A DNA stretch of 64,000 nt from Arthrobacter sp. AFG7.2 (GTDB lineage: Bacteria; Actinomycetota; Actinomycetes; Actinomycetales; Micrococcaceae): the NCBI RefSeq assembly GCF_002892835.1, contig NZ_PJMB01000010.1, positions 1-64,000 on the forward strand, in the 5' to 3' direction. A program made the translations under genes and the position numbers. Each line of letters opens with the position of its first letter. Position 1 is the first letter of the stretch. The notes beneath the pieces are model-generated. The model was not told the origin of the DNA. It worked only from the letters and a program-made list of their open reading frames with translations, and did not search any database. Below are positions 44,790 through 53,231 of this stretch, piece after piece.

Positions 44790-46390
44790 ACCTCGCAAGC
44801 CTCGCCCCGCTCGCCGTCTTACTCCCCATCCTGGGCGCCGCCCTGACCTTCCTGCTCATCCGGCACACCCGCGCCCAGCGCGCCGTCAGCATTGCATTGC
44901 TGTCCCTCACACTCCTGCTTGAGTGTGTCCTGCTGGCCTCCGTCTGGGATGGCGGCACGGTTGCTGTCACCATCGGCGGCTGGCTGCCGCCCTGGGGCAT
45001 CGTGCTGGTGGTGGACCAGTTCTCCTCCCTGATGCTGGTGGTCTCCTCGGCAGTGAGCCTTGCCGTCCTGGTGTACGCCACCGGCCAGGGAATGGCCGAC
45101 GGCGACCAGGATGCGCCGGTCTCGATCTTCCACCCCACGTATCTGATCCTGGTGGCCGGAGTCTCCAATGCCTTCCTGTCCGGGGATCTCTTCAACCTGT
45201 ACGTGGGTTTCGAGATCCTGCTGACGGCAAGCTACGTGCTGATGACGCTGGGCGGCACCGGGCCCCGCATCCGCGCAGGCGTCACGTACGTGGTGGTGTC
45301 CGTAGTGTCCTCCGTGCTGTTCCTGATCTCCATCGCCATGGTGTACGGGGCAACCGGAACGATCACCATGGCGGACCTGGCCATCAAGCTCGGTGAGCTG
45401 GACCAAGGTACCAGGACTCTCCTGCACGTCATGCTGCTGGTGGCGTTCGGCATCAAGGCCGCCGTCTTCCCCCTGTCCTTCTGGCTGCCGGACTCCTACC
45501 CCACCGCACCTGCCCCGGTCACTGCGGTGTTCGCGGGCCTGCTCACCAAAGTGGGCGTCTATGCCATGGTGCGGACCGAGACGCTGCTGTTCCCCGGGGA
45601 CTCGTTGAACACGCCGTTGATGGTGGCGGCGCTGCTGACCATGGTGGTGGGAATTTTGGGCGCCCTGGCGCAAAGCGACATAAAACGTCTGCTCTCCTTC
45701 ACCCTTGTCAGCCACATTGGCTACATGGTGTTCGGCCTGGCGATGTCCTCCGTTGCAGGACTCGGGGCCGCCGTGTTCTACGTGGCTCACCACATCACCA
45801 TCCAGACCAGCCTCTTCCTGGTGACCGGCCTGATTGAACGCCGGGGCGGCAGCTCCTCGGTGGACCGGCTGGGCGGCCTGGCCAAGCTCTCGCCGCTGCT
45901 GGCACTGCTGTTCTTCGTGCCCGCCATGAACCTGGCCGGGATCCCGCCGTTCTCCGGTTTCCTGGGGAAGGTGGGTCTTATGCAGGCCGGCGTTGAGCTG
46001 GGAACACCGCTGGCGTACGCCCTGGTGATCGGCGGCGTGGTGACCAGCCTGCTGACACTGCTTGCGGTGGCCAGGGTCTGGAACCGCGCCTTCTGGCGCA
46101 GGCCCTCCGACGCCGAACATCCGGATCCCGTGCTGCTGGCACCCCCTGCCGGGCGGGCCACCGGGCCCGGAGCCAAAGCGAACACCGTGACCTTGCTGCC
46201 GCGCACCATGGTGGGTTCCACCGTGGGGCTGGTGGTCCTGGGCGTGGCGCTGACCGTCTTTGCCGGGCCGCTGTTCACGGTCTCGGACCAGGCCGCGCAG
46301 GACATGCTGGACAGGTCCTCGTACATCCAGGCAGTCCTGGGTGAGGACACCGAGGTTCCGCTGATCGTGACTGCAGGAGGAGGAAAATGA
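44786..46390 (+). CDS. mrpD: Mrp antiporter subunit D (NuoM/N-like)
   Basis: 534 residues with about 14 helices. NuoM-like proton channel with the conserved Glu in YVGFEILLTASYVLMTLGG and Lys in AFGIKAAVFPLSFWLPDSYPTAPAPVTAVFAGLLTKVGVY. It forms the membrane proton/cation path with MrpA. Both ends overlap neighbouring genes (ATGA). Complete, with no broken residues visible. Confidence 0.96.
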   Translation: MNLASLAPLAVLLPILGAALTFLLIRHTRAQRAVSIALLSLTLLLECVLLASVWDGGTVAVTIGGWLPPWGIVLVVDQFSSLMLVVSSAVSLAVLVYATGQGMADGDQDAPVSIFHPTYLILVAGVSNAFLSGDLFNLYVGFEILLTASYVLMTLGGTGPRIRAGVTYVVVSVVSSVLFLISIAMVYGATGTITMADLAIKLGELDQGTRTLLHVMLLVAFGIKAAVFPLSFWLPDSYPTAPAPVTAVFAGLLTKVGVYAMVRTETLLFPGDSLNTPLMVAALLTMVVGILGALAQSDIKRLLSFTLVSHIGYMVFGLAMSSVAGLGAAVFYVAHHITIQTSLFLVTGLIERRGGSSSVDRLGGLAKLSPLLALLFFVPAMNLAGIPPFSGFLGKVGLMQAGVELGTPLAYALVIGGVVTSLLTLLAVARVWNRAFWRRPSDAEHPDPVLLAPPAGRATGPGAKANTVTLLPRTMVGSTVGLVVLGVALTVFAGPLFTVSDQAAQDMLDRSSYIQAVLGEDTEVPLIVTAGGGK

Positions 46391-46932
46391 GCCGCCGACG
46401 CATTTCCCTGCGCCAGGAGCTGCCGCTCCTGGTGTGGCTCGTCGTTGTGTGGGGTGCCCTGTGGCAGGACTTCAGCCCGGGCAACCTTCTCTTCGGAGCG
46501 CTGCTGTCAGTTGCCGTTGCACGGCTGTTCTACCTTCCGCCGGTGGAATTGAGCGGCCGCTTCAACATCCTCTACGCGGTTCCCTTCGCGCTCGTTTTCC
46601 TGGCCAAGGTGGTGGTTGCCAGCGCGCAGCTCCTGTTCCTGGCCATTACGAAGGGCCCCAAGGTGACCAACGCCGTCGTCGCAGTCACGCTTCGCAGCCA
46701 CCAGGACCTGCTGGTGACCGCCACAGGGCACGTCATCTCGCTGATTCCGGGTTCGCTGGTGGTTGAGGTGGACCGGTCAACATCCACCCTGTACCTGCAC
46801 GCGCTCAACATCAGCTCCCCGGAGGAAGTCCAGAACCTGAAAGACGAGGTGCGGTCCATCGAAGCGGGGCTGATCAGGATCATGGGCACCAGGGAAGAGC
46901 TCGAAGCTGTACGAATGGAGGCGGCCGCATGA
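46387..46932 (+). CDS. mrpE: Mrp antiporter subunit E
   Basis: 181 residues. Two N-terminal helices (LPLLVWLVVVWGALWQDFSPGNLLFGALLSVAVARLF; NILYAVPFALVFLAKVVVASAQLLFLAI) and the cytoplasmic domain with SHQDLLVTATGHVISLIPGSLVVEVDRS typical of MrpE. It is required for stable assembly of the complex in other species. ATGA overlaps with mrpD and mrpF. Confidence 0.94.
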   Translation: MSRRRISLRQELPLLVWLVVVWGALWQDFSPGNLLFGALLSVAVARLFYLPPVELSGRFNILYAVPFALVFLAKVVVASAQLLFLAITKGPKVTNAVVAVTLRSHQDLLVTATGHVISLIPGSLVVEVDRSTSTLYLHALNISSPEEVQNLKDEVRSIEAGLIRIMGTREELEAVRMEAAA

Positions 46933-47204
46933 TGCAGATCGTTTTGGCTGTTACTGCCGTGATCTTCTCACTCGCTGCCGCCGGCGCGATTGTCAGGATC
47001 TCCCGCGGCCCGTCACTGCTGGACCGGGTGCTGGCCACCGATGTCCTGCTGGCCATCCTCGGCGGGGCGCTGTGTGTGGACATGGCCGTCAACAGGCACT
47101 TGAACAACCTGATGCTGGTGGTGGCCATCTCGATCATTGGCTTTATCGGGTCCGTGACGGTGGCCAGGTTCGTGGCTGACCGGAGGGAACCCCATGAGTC
47201 CTGA
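46929..47204 (+). CDS. mrpF: Mrp antiporter subunit F
   Basis: 91 residues, three helices, with the MrpF signature RISRGPSLLDRVLATDVLLAILGGALC. Overlaps mrpE by four bases and mrpG by eleven. Confidence 0.94.
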   Translation: MMQIVLAVTAVIFSLAAAGAIVRISRGPSLLDRVLATDVLLAILGGALCVDMAVNRHLNNLMLVVAISIIGFIGSVTVARFVADRREPHES

Positions 47205-47595
47205 TGCAACCGGCCTGGATGCCTGGGTTGACATGCTGTCCGCGGTGTTCATGATTGTTGGGGCCACCATGTCACTGGGCGCAGCCATCGGCCTGCTGCG
47301 TTTCCCCGACCTTCTGAGCCGTATGCACGCAGCCACCAAGCCGCAGGTGCTGGGGCTGTTCCTGCTCCTGGCTTCCATCGGGCTGCAGATGCGGACCTGG
47401 TGGGTGTGGCCCGTGCTGTTTGTGGCCTGGATCTTCCAGCTGCTCACCGCGCCGGTCTCCGCGCATATGGTGGGCCGCGCGGGCTACCGCACCAAGCACC
47501 TGCACCGCGAGCTCCTGACCTCCGATGAGCTGGATGCCGTAGTGCAGAAAGCCGCCGCCAAAGCCGCCCGTGAGGACGGTTCTGGCGACGGCTGA
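47194..47595 (+). CDS. mrpG: Mrp antiporter subunit G
   Basis: 133 residues with three helices; MSLGAAIGLLRFPDLLSRMHAATKPQVLG is the MrpG core. It closes the operon, so the set A-C-D-E-F-G is complete and the system should be functional for Na+/H+ and alkaline tolerance. The convergent DUF4235 gene ends 17 bases beyond the stop. Confidence 0.94.
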   Translation: MSPDATGLDAWVDMLSAVFMIVGATMSLGAAIGLLRFPDLLSRMHAATKPQVLGLFLLLASIGLQMRTWWVWPVLFVAWIFQLLTAPVSAHMVGRAGYRTKHLHRELLTSDELDAVVQKAAAKAAREDGSGDG

Positions 47596-47612
47596 AAGGC
47601 AGCCTGCTGCTG

Positions 47613-47876
47613 CTAGACGATGTCCTGGGTCTTGGCGAAGCGGGTGATGGCGCGCTGGGTCCCACGGTTGGCAAGGACCTGGATGATGGTGCTGACCGAG
47701 GCCGAGATCAGGGCGAATGTCAGCGCGGACTGCAGGCTCGTGGGGACGTCCTCGTCCCTGCCGGTAGGCGGCTTCCGTCCGGTGGACTTTTCCCAGATGG
47801 TGTTGACCAGCTTGGTGCCGACGAAGCCTGCACCGAGGCTCACGCCGGTGCCGAGCAGCTTGATGAAAAGGTTCAT
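47613..47876 (-). CDS. DUF4235 membrane protein
   Basis: 87 residues. The opening MNLFIKLLGTGVSLGAGFVGTKLVNTIWEKSTGRKPP matches DUF4235, an actinobacterial small membrane family with two helices; function unknown. The DEDVPTSLQSALTFALISASVS helix follows. It is separate from the next upstream gene by 68 bases. Confidence 0.88.
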   Translation of the reverse strand: MNLFIKLLGTGVSLGAGFVGTKLVNTIWEKSTGRKPPTGRDEDVPTSLQSALTFALISASVSTIIQVLANRGTQRAITRFAKTQDIV

Positions 47877-47944
47877 TCCTAGTACTCCTTGCGGGCGGAA
47901 AACGGGCTGTACCTAGCCTATCTGGCCTTTGGCGGGTCTCTTGC

Positions 47945-48160
47945 TCAGCTTGCCGGAGGTTCCGTGCGGAACTTGATCATCTTGTGCGTGCCGTCGCAAT
48001 AGGGCTTGATGGCCGACGCTCCGCACCGGCACAGGGCCACGGTTTTGCGTTCACGGGGCACCGGCTCCCCGGACGGTGTAACAATCTCAAAGTCACCCCG
48101 CACAATCAGCGGCCCGTCGGGGCACACCACAATGGAGCTCTCGGCCGGTTCCTGGTTCAT
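47945..48160 (-). CDS. CDGSH-type iron-sulfur protein
   Basis: 71 residues. It carries the CDGSH 2Fe-2S motif CRCGASAIKPYCDGTHK (three Cys and one His ligand). Such proteins carry a redox-active, often transferable cluster. There is no membrane segment. Its ATG overlaps the stop of the GT2 gene, so it is the third gene of the HDO-GT2-CDGSH operon. The function in this set is unknown. Confidence 0.93.
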   Translation of the reverse strand: MNQEPAESSIVVCPDGPLIVRGDFEIVTPSGEPVPRERKTVALCRCGASAIKPYCDGTHKMIKFRTEPPAS

Positions 48161-49212
48161 CTCTGCTCCTGCTCTGGGTTACTGATGGAAGTCCATAAAT
48201 GTTGATTGCGCTGTGCGGCAAGCTTGCCACGGTGCCGCCGCTGGAGCACGGCCTCACTGTGGGCTGCTGTCTTCAGCCTCGTTCCTGCGTACGGTACGCC
48301 GCCGGTCAGCCTGAAGCCGAGGGCGATCCAGATGCAGACGGCGCGCTCCACGGTCCACAGCGGGGCAAACCACGCGGCCCTGAACGGGAAGACGGCTGTT
48401 CCCTGGTGCCGCCGTCGTCCGATTTCTGCGGCAACCGCCGGCGCCGCTGCCAGCCCAAGGAAAGCGGGCCCGCGGTACCGTGCGGGCAGGCACGCCGCGG
48501 CGAGGACGGCCGGCAGCAATGCCAGCTCGGCGGCCAGCCTCCGCGGCTGGGCGAAATCGTCGTAGGCCTGGCGGACGCGCTGCTTCAGGAAATGGCGGGC
48601 GTTGGGTGGCCTGCGGGCCACAAAGAGATCCGGGATCACCTTCTCCCGGCCTCCTGCAGCCTTGATGGTCCGGATCAGCTCAAGGTTTTCAAAGAGGACC
48701 CCGTCGTACCCGCCCGTTGCCAGCAGCGCACTCCGCCGCAGCGCCAGCGTCCCGGGAAAGTCCGCAGACCAGGCACGGTTGATGAGGGTCCTCGCCGTAT
48801 CCCACCGAGCGTGCCACGGCAGGGGGTCGTAGTAGTTTTGCGGCCGCACCACCTCCGCCGAGTCGAGGTGTCGGACGACGGCGGCAAGGGACTCGCGCGT
48901 GTAGCGCACGTCGTCGTCCGCAATAACCAGCAGGGCCGCCGTCGAGGCCCGCACCCCCGTCATCACCCCGGCCACCTTGCCATTGCCGGCACCCGCGCTG
49001 CTGAAGGGCCCGGGCGGAATATGACGGACGGCAGGCGGAAACACACTGCGATGGCGCTCGAACGCAGCGGGCGCTGAACCGTCCACCACAGTGACAGGAA
49101 TCCATTCCGTGAGGCGGCCGAGGTATGCAACAAGGTCCGGCAGATCCGCACCATCCGTCCAGCGGAGGGGCAGGATGTACTCCGCCGCGCGGCTCACGGC
49201 CGGCGTGCTCAT
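48157..49212 (-). CDS. GT2-family glycosyltransferase
   Basis: 351 residues. An N-terminal GT-A fold: VTVVDGSAPAAFERH, the DXD-type metal motif in LLVIADDDVRYT and the acceptor-side FENLELIRTIKAAGG. Two or three hydrophobic segments follow (about 235-315), so it is membrane-associated. Donor and acceptor are unknown. ATGA overlaps on both sides join it to the haem-oxygenase-fold enzyme upstream and the CDGSH protein downstream. Confidence 0.88.
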   Translation of the reverse strand: MSTPAVSRAAEYILPLRWTDGADLPDLVAYLGRLTEWIPVTVVDGSAPAAFERHRSVFPPAVRHIPPGPFSSAGAGNGKVAGVMTGVRASTAALLVIADDDVRYTRESLAAVVRHLDSAEVVRPQNYYDPLPWHARWDTARTLINRAWSADFPGTLALRRSALLATGGYDGVLFENLELIRTIKAAGGREKVIPDLFVARRPPNARHFLKQRVRQAYDDFAQPRRLAAELALLPAVLAAACLPARYRGPAFLGLAAAPAVAAEIGRRRHQGTAVFPFRAAWFAPLWTVERAVCIWIALGFRLTGGVPYAGTRLKTAAHSEAVLQRRHRGKLAAQRNQHLWTSISNPEQEQR

Positions 49213-50264
49213 GCCGCTGCCGGCACTGCCGCCCTGAGCGAGCTCTTGCCGTTTTCCCAGGATTGGAGGATATGGGCGGACAATCTGCCATCCACTGCCA
49301 TGACCGCCGTGGCGCCGAACAGTACGTCCGCGAGCAGGTGGGGTTCAGCCTCCACCAGGCCTCCCGCCAGGTCCCGGCCTGCGATCTGCTCGTGGACAGC
49401 GTCGGCTTCCACGTGCTCATCGAAGTAGTGGGTAACGCCGGCGTCGAAACCGTGCCGGCGGAAGCCGTTGCCGTACAGCCTGTTGGGCTGGGATGACGTC
49501 ATTTCGTACATGGCGAGGTGTCCGGTGATGGCTCCCCGCAACCGGCGGTTCAGGCCGAACAGCGACATCATGTTCACAGCGGCGAGGGAGAGGGCGGGAA
49601 CGGCGTCCACATAGGCCCCGTATTCGTCGGCCATGCCGAGGCCCCTCATCGTGCGTGCGAAAAGAGCGCTGTGCATCCGCTCCGGCCGTCCGCCGCCATA
49701 CTCGTCCGCCTGTATTTCCACCAGGGCTGCTTTCGGCCGTCCGGAGAGCCGCGGGATGGCAAAAGTGTGCGGATCCGCTTCCTTCAACTGGTAAATGGAC
49801 TTGTGGATCAGGAATTCCTTGAGCTGGTCCATGCTGGCCTTCTTGGCAACGAACCGGGAGAGGCTGGGGCCGGTGTCCCGGCCTGCCAGGCCGAACAGGA
49901 CATCTGCCACTGCGTCGCTGGTGGCGCCTGCTCCTGCGGGAAGCTCCACCTCTCCCGCTGCTTCTGCCGCAGCCTGGCGGAGGGCAGCTTCAAAGGGTCC
50001 CTCCAAGAGGTGGCGTACCTGGATCAGTCCCGGCGCCCACTCCCAGTCGTCACTGACGCCTTCAAGGCCCGAGTAGTGGAGCTCGTAGAGGCAAAAGAGC
50101 GTCAGCTGAAGGTCGTCGTCCTCGATGATGTCCGGGGTGGCGGCCAGGCGGGTGCTGATCATCCGGTGCAGCGCTTGGAGGGTGTTGCCAGCGGTGCCGG
50201 GTTCTTCCGGAAGAACGCCGAACAGGGCCGTGCTGATAGGGCCCCGGGGTTCTGGGATTTTCAT
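49209..50264 (-). CDS. Haem-oxygenase-fold di-metal (iron-containing redox) enzyme
   Basis: 351 residues. It matches the iron-containing redox enzyme family (HDO superfamily). Likely metal ligands are visible in LFCLYELHYSGLEG (Glu, His) and VTHYFDEHVEADAVHEQ (His, Asp/Glu, His). Characterised HDO enzymes such as UndA, CADD and SznF activate O2 for decarboxylation, N-oxygenation or p-aminobenzoate formation; this substrate is unknown. AGGAG precedes the ATG. It is the first gene of the three-gene coupled operon. Confidence 0.88.
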   Translation of the reverse strand: MKIPEPRGPISTALFGVLPEEPGTAGNTLQALHRMISTRLAATPDIIEDDDLQLTLFCLYELHYSGLEGVSDDWEWAPGLIQVRHLLEGPFEAALRQAAAEAAGEVELPAGAGATSDAVADVLFGLAGRDTGPSLSRFVAKKASMDQLKEFLIHKSIYQLKEADPHTFAIPRLSGRPKAALVEIQADEYGGGRPERMHSALFARTMRGLGMADEYGAYVDAVPALSLAAVNMMSLFGLNRRLRGAITGHLAMYEMTSSQPNRLYGNGFRRHGFDAGVTHYFDEHVEADAVHEQIAGRDLAGGLVEAEPHLLADVLFGATAVMAVDGRLSAHILQSWENGKSSLRAAVPAAA

Positions 50265-50335
50265 GATGCTCCTTCAGGTCTGGCGTTTGTGCCGGTTCCG
50301 CTCACTCTGCGTTGAGGACGGGATGGGTGAAAATG

Positions 50336-50842
50336 TCAGCGTCTGCGGGTGCCGGACGCTGAGGGGCTGGTGGTCCTGCCGGCATGGCCGGATGTACCGG
50401 CGGCTGGGGCGGGACCCCGGGCCAGCATGATGGCCAAAGTGATCATGGCCAGGCCAAGGACCAGGTGCAGCCAGTTGTCCGCCTGGTTTGCAGGGAGGAA
50501 GTTCGCGGGGGTGGCGTCGCCCACCAGGAGTCCGTACAACCAGAGGACCAGGTAGATGACGCCGCCGTATATGAAGAAGCTCCTGGCCTGCGGGTGGGAG
50601 CGGGACGTCAGGACGCCTGCAATCCCAAAGAGCAGGTGGACCGCGTTATGGAGCACGGATACCTGGAAGATCCCGAGCAGCAGGGCTCCCGACTCGTGGC
50701 CGGCCGGGTCCAGGGAATGGTAGCCGGAGGTGATGCCGGGAACGAATCCCAGGATGCCCACCAGACAGAAAAGGCCACCCGTCCAGAGGGCAGCTTTCTG
50801 AAGGCCTGTTCGGGCGCCTGTCAGGCGGATGCTGGCTCCCAT
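50336..50842 (-). CDS. DUF4383 membrane protein
   Basis: 168 residues with four helices. FQVSVLHNAVHLLFGIAGVL and the SFFIYGGVIYLVLWLYGLL helix match DUF4383, an actinobacterial family of unknown function often linked to general stress. GAGGAG lies eight bases before the ATG. A palindrome TAGTAA-N6-TTACTA sits 32 bases further upstream, and probably controls it. The HDO gene starts 71 bases after its stop, so it may lead that operon. Confidence 0.88.
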   Translation of the reverse strand: MGASIRLTGARTGLQKAALWTGGLFCLVGILGFVPGITSGYHSLDPAGHESGALLLGIFQVSVLHNAVHLLFGIAGVLTSRSHPQARSFFIYGGVIYLVLWLYGLLVGDATPANFLPANQADNWLHLVLGLAMITLAIMLARGPAPAAGTSGHAGRTTSPSASGTRRR

Positions 50843-50873
50843 ATGTCGTACTCCTCAAACGCTGGAAACAACA

Positions 50874-50891
50874 TAGTAAGCATGATTACTA
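50874..50891 (-). promoter_or_regulatory. 18-bp palindrome upstream of DUF4383
   Basis: TAGTAAGCATGATTACTA: perfect 6-bp arms with a near-palindromic centre (CATG). It is in an unusually AT-rich stretch of about 40 bases, 32 bases upstream of the start codon, so it is likely to be an operator or part of a promoter. Confidence 0.7.
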
Positions 50892-50961
50892 ATAATTGCT
50901 AAGTAGACTTTGTATCTCATGGCCATCGGGTTACACCCCGCCCGCAGTCTAACTGCCCGGG

Positions 50962-52095
50962 TCAACAGCCGCTGGTGGTGGTTTCCGCGGCGTACATGAT
51001 GACGTCGCGGAGTTTGCGGGAACGGGAGAAAGCCAGGCGCTGCAGCCGGGCGCCCGTGCCCTCCGTCAGGATCTGGCGCACTGCCGCCTCCACTACCCTT
51101 GCATCCCCGGCTTTCTCCAGGGCAGGGCCGATGTGGGCCAGCAGGGCACCCACGCACTCCTCCGCCGGCAGGGGGCGGTTCAGGACGGGATGGATCAAGT
51201 CGTCGTCGATCCCAAACCTGCTGGCCCGCCAGGAAGCGAGCCGGATCATCTCCACCGGAACGGGAGGAGGAACTATTCCTGCGGCCCAATCACCCGCCGC
51301 CGTTTCCACCAGGGCGCGGACAATGGCCGCGACGGCCGTTGCGTGTTCCGGCTTGAGGCAGACGTCAGGGACGCGCACCTCCACTGTTGGGTACGTTGCT
51401 GAGAGGCGGGCATCGAAATAGATCATGGCCCGGTCCAGTAGGACATTGCAGGAGAGCAGCATGTCGATGAGGTTCCGGTAGGCGGCGGCCGAGCCGAAGA
51501 TTTCCGTGGGCCCGGCAGTCGGCCAGCGCCGCCATACCTGGTACCGGAAGCTCGCGTAGCCGGTGTCCTGCCCATGCCAGTACGGAGAGTTGGCAGCCAG
51601 GGCGATGAGCATGGGAAGCCAGACGCGGATCCGGTCCAGGACGGCTACGCCTTCCTCGTCGGAGTTGATCGAGACGTGGATATGGAAGCCGCACATCAGC
51701 TGCTCCCGCAGGATCAGGCCGAACCGCTCCTCCATCGCAAGATAGCGCGCCTGGCCCTGGGTGTGGGGCAGGACGTCCAGGGGCGAGGTGCCCAGGGCAA
51801 CGGCACGGGCACCCAGCGCAGAGGCCTGCCGATCAGCTTCAGCACGTCCGGCCCTCAGGGCCGAGTCAAGGTCCTGCAGGTTGGTGAAGGGTGCCGACAC
51901 GGCTTCCACCTGCTCACGCTGGACCTCCGCAGTGAGGCTTGTCCTGCGGCTGCCGCGCGCACTCTTGGCCATTGCCTTCGCGGAAGCTGTCCCGGCGGAA
52001 GGTGCTGCCTGAAGGAGATCGCCAGCCACCGGGGCGTGGTTTCCGGTCCGGGCATCCACCAGCAGAAACTCTTCCTCAACCCCGAAGCTGCGCAC
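50962..52095 (-). CDS. YbdK-type carboxylate-amine ligase (GCS2 family), paralogue 1
   Basis: 377 residues. It opens VRSFGVEEEF, the ATP-grasp-like GCS2 Mg-site, then EQLMCGFHIHVSI and RWPTAGPTEIFGS, family fingerprints. YbdK enzymes have weak glutamate-cysteine ligase activity; the true substrate is often unknown. The GTG at 52095 is preferred because GGAGG lies nine bases upstream and the paralogue begins in the same register (MRTFGVEEE). The upstream small ORF stops six bases before this start, so they are coupled. A second paralogue lies at 58859-60085. Confidence 0.9.
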   Translation of the reverse strand: MRSFGVEEEFLLVDARTGNHAPVAGDLLQAAPSAGTASAKAMAKSARGSRRTSLTAEVQREQVEAVSAPFTNLQDLDSALRAGRAEADRQASALGARAVALGTSPLDVLPHTQGQARYLAMEERFGLILREQLMCGFHIHVSINSDEEGVAVLDRIRVWLPMLIALAANSPYWHGQDTGYASFRYQVWRRWPTAGPTEIFGSAAAYRNLIDMLLSCNVLLDRAMIYFDARLSATYPTVEVRVPDVCLKPEHATAVAAIVRALVETAAGDWAAGIVPPPVPVEMIRLASWRASRFGIDDDLIHPVLNRPLPAEECVGALLAHIGPALEKAGDARVVEAAVRQILTEGTGARLQRLAFSRSRKLRDVIMYAAETTTSGC

Positions 52096-52100
52096 AGCCG

Positions 52101-52310
52101 CTAGCCTCCCTGGCTGTTCCACACATAGGGATTAACGTGCTGGCCGCCATGGCGGCCATGGTCATACCCTTGCTGCCAGGACTTCCCGACGGCGGATACC
52201 AGCTCGGCGAGCAACGGATAGTAGGGGTGGTCCGGGCCGATGAAAATCATTTCTTCCCAGGCTTTGTCCAGCGCCGCCCGGACCTGGTTTTCCATTGTTG
52301 GACCAGTCAC
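52101..52310 (-). CDS. Small protein upstream of YbdK ligase, unknown function
   Basis: 69 residues with GTG at 52310 and GGGAGG five bases upstream. Sequence: MENQVRAALDKAWEEMIF near the N-terminus, then a His/Gly-rich end (GYDHGRHGGQHVNPY). No known family. Its stop is six bases before the YbdK start and contains that gene's ribosome site, so the two are translationally linked, which supports it being a real gene. Confidence 0.72.
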   Translation of the reverse strand: MTGPTMENQVRAALDKAWEEMIFIGPDHPYYPLLAELVSAVGKSWQQGYDHGRHGGQHVNPYVWNSQGG

Positions 52311-52411
52311 GACGCCCTCCCGGATGGAATTCCCGCCATTCGCCTCGAATGTACCCCCGGCCGATCTCGGGTGTCCATAGCGGGAGGAGCCGCTGAAACC
52401 AGGCCGGGCCG

Positions 52412-52963
52412 TCAGTCTGTTCCGGCGGAGCTGAGGATGTCCCGCAGGGCCTCGACCACGAGGTCGTGGTCCTGCACCTGGGGAAGCCCGGATACGGTAA
52501 CCGTTGCTACGGCACCCACCCCTGCGACGTAGACCGGGAACGAGCCGCCGTGCGCCGCATAGCGGGACTCATCGAACCAGCCGTGGTTCTCGATGCGTCC
52601 GCCGCGCAGCCGGCCCCGCAGGCCCACCAGGAGCGAGGGAACCTCGTACCGGGCGGCAGTCCGCTGCTTGGCCCGGATCCAGTGCCCGTTGTCCGGTGTT
52701 GCTCCCGGCAGGGCAACATGGAAGAGGACCTGCTCGCCTTTGGTGATGTCGATGGCAATCGGCAAACCGCGCTCCTTGCCCAGCTCGACGAGGAGCAGCC
52801 CCAGGTTCAGGGCGTCGTCAGGGGAGAAGCCCGGAAACTGCAGCTCCCGGATCTCCGCCTCGACCCGGGCAATGGATGCTTCCAAGGACCCCTCCGGCTG
52901 GGCGGCATCGGAATCGGGATCGTACGCGGTCACATCTGGTGGGTTGGCAGTCATGGCCCACAA
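52412..52963 (-). CDS. UPF0303 / DUF336-like haem-degrading domain protein
   Basis: 183 residues. The core matches GlcG/HbpS-like UPF0303: DALNLGLLLVELGKERGLPIAIDITKGEQVLFHVALPG, then HWIRAKQRTAARY and HGGSFPVYVAGVGAVATVTVSGLPQVQDH. Members bind haem or cobalamin in some cases; no enzymatic role is settled. The TTG start at 52963 has AGGAGGGG six bases upstream, better than the ATG four codons in. It is monocistronic and divergent from the riboswitch transcript. Confidence 0.88.
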   Translation of the reverse strand: MWAMTANPPDVTAYDPDSDAAQPEGSLEASIARVEAEIRELQFPGFSPDDALNLGLLLVELGKERGLPIAIDITKGEQVLFHVALPGATPDNGHWIRAKQRTAARYEVPSLLVGLRGRLRGGRIENHGWFDESRYAAHGGSFPVYVAGVGAVATVTVSGLPQVQDHDLVVEALRDILSSAGTD

Positions 52964-53030
52964 TCTACCCCTCCTGCGGTAAACTGGGCCACGCCCACCA
53001 GGGCGATTATTTACCTACAGAATCATTCAA

Positions 53031-53152
53031 CGACAGGGGAGCGCCGCCGTCGGGCATCACTGGCTTTGCCAGGGACCGCAGGTGGGCGCTGAGAGTGCGG
53101 ACAGCCGCAGACCCTCGAACCTGATCCGGTTAGTACCGGCGCAAGGGAGTCG
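53031..53152 (+). promoter_or_regulatory. TPP (THI-element) riboswitch
   Basis: It contains the conserved CTGAGAG and the 3' part ACCCTCGAACCTGATCCGG ... TACCGGCGCAAGGGAG of the thiamine pyrophosphate aptamer. P1/P2 arms (GACAGGGGAGCGCC ... GGGCGCTGAGAG) also fit, with a long P3a. It is in the leader of the YkoE-YkoD-YkoC transporter, which it should switch off when TPP is plentiful. Confidence 0.93.
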
Positions 53153-53207
53153 AGTTCTCGAAGTGCGCGCGCAGGGGCAGCAGCTCCGGCAGGCGCGTCC
53201 ACTTTCC

Positions 53208-53226
53208 CCTCCTGTTCCTCAGGAGG
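53208..53226 (+). promoter_or_regulatory. Riboswitch expression platform: ribosome-site sequestering hairpin
   Basis: CCTCCT (53208-53213) can pair with AGGAGG (53221-53226), the ribosome site of the YkoE gene starting at 53232. No T-tract hairpin is visible between aptamer and gene, so control is more likely of translation than termination. Confidence 0.72.
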
Positions 53227-53231
53227 ATCAC

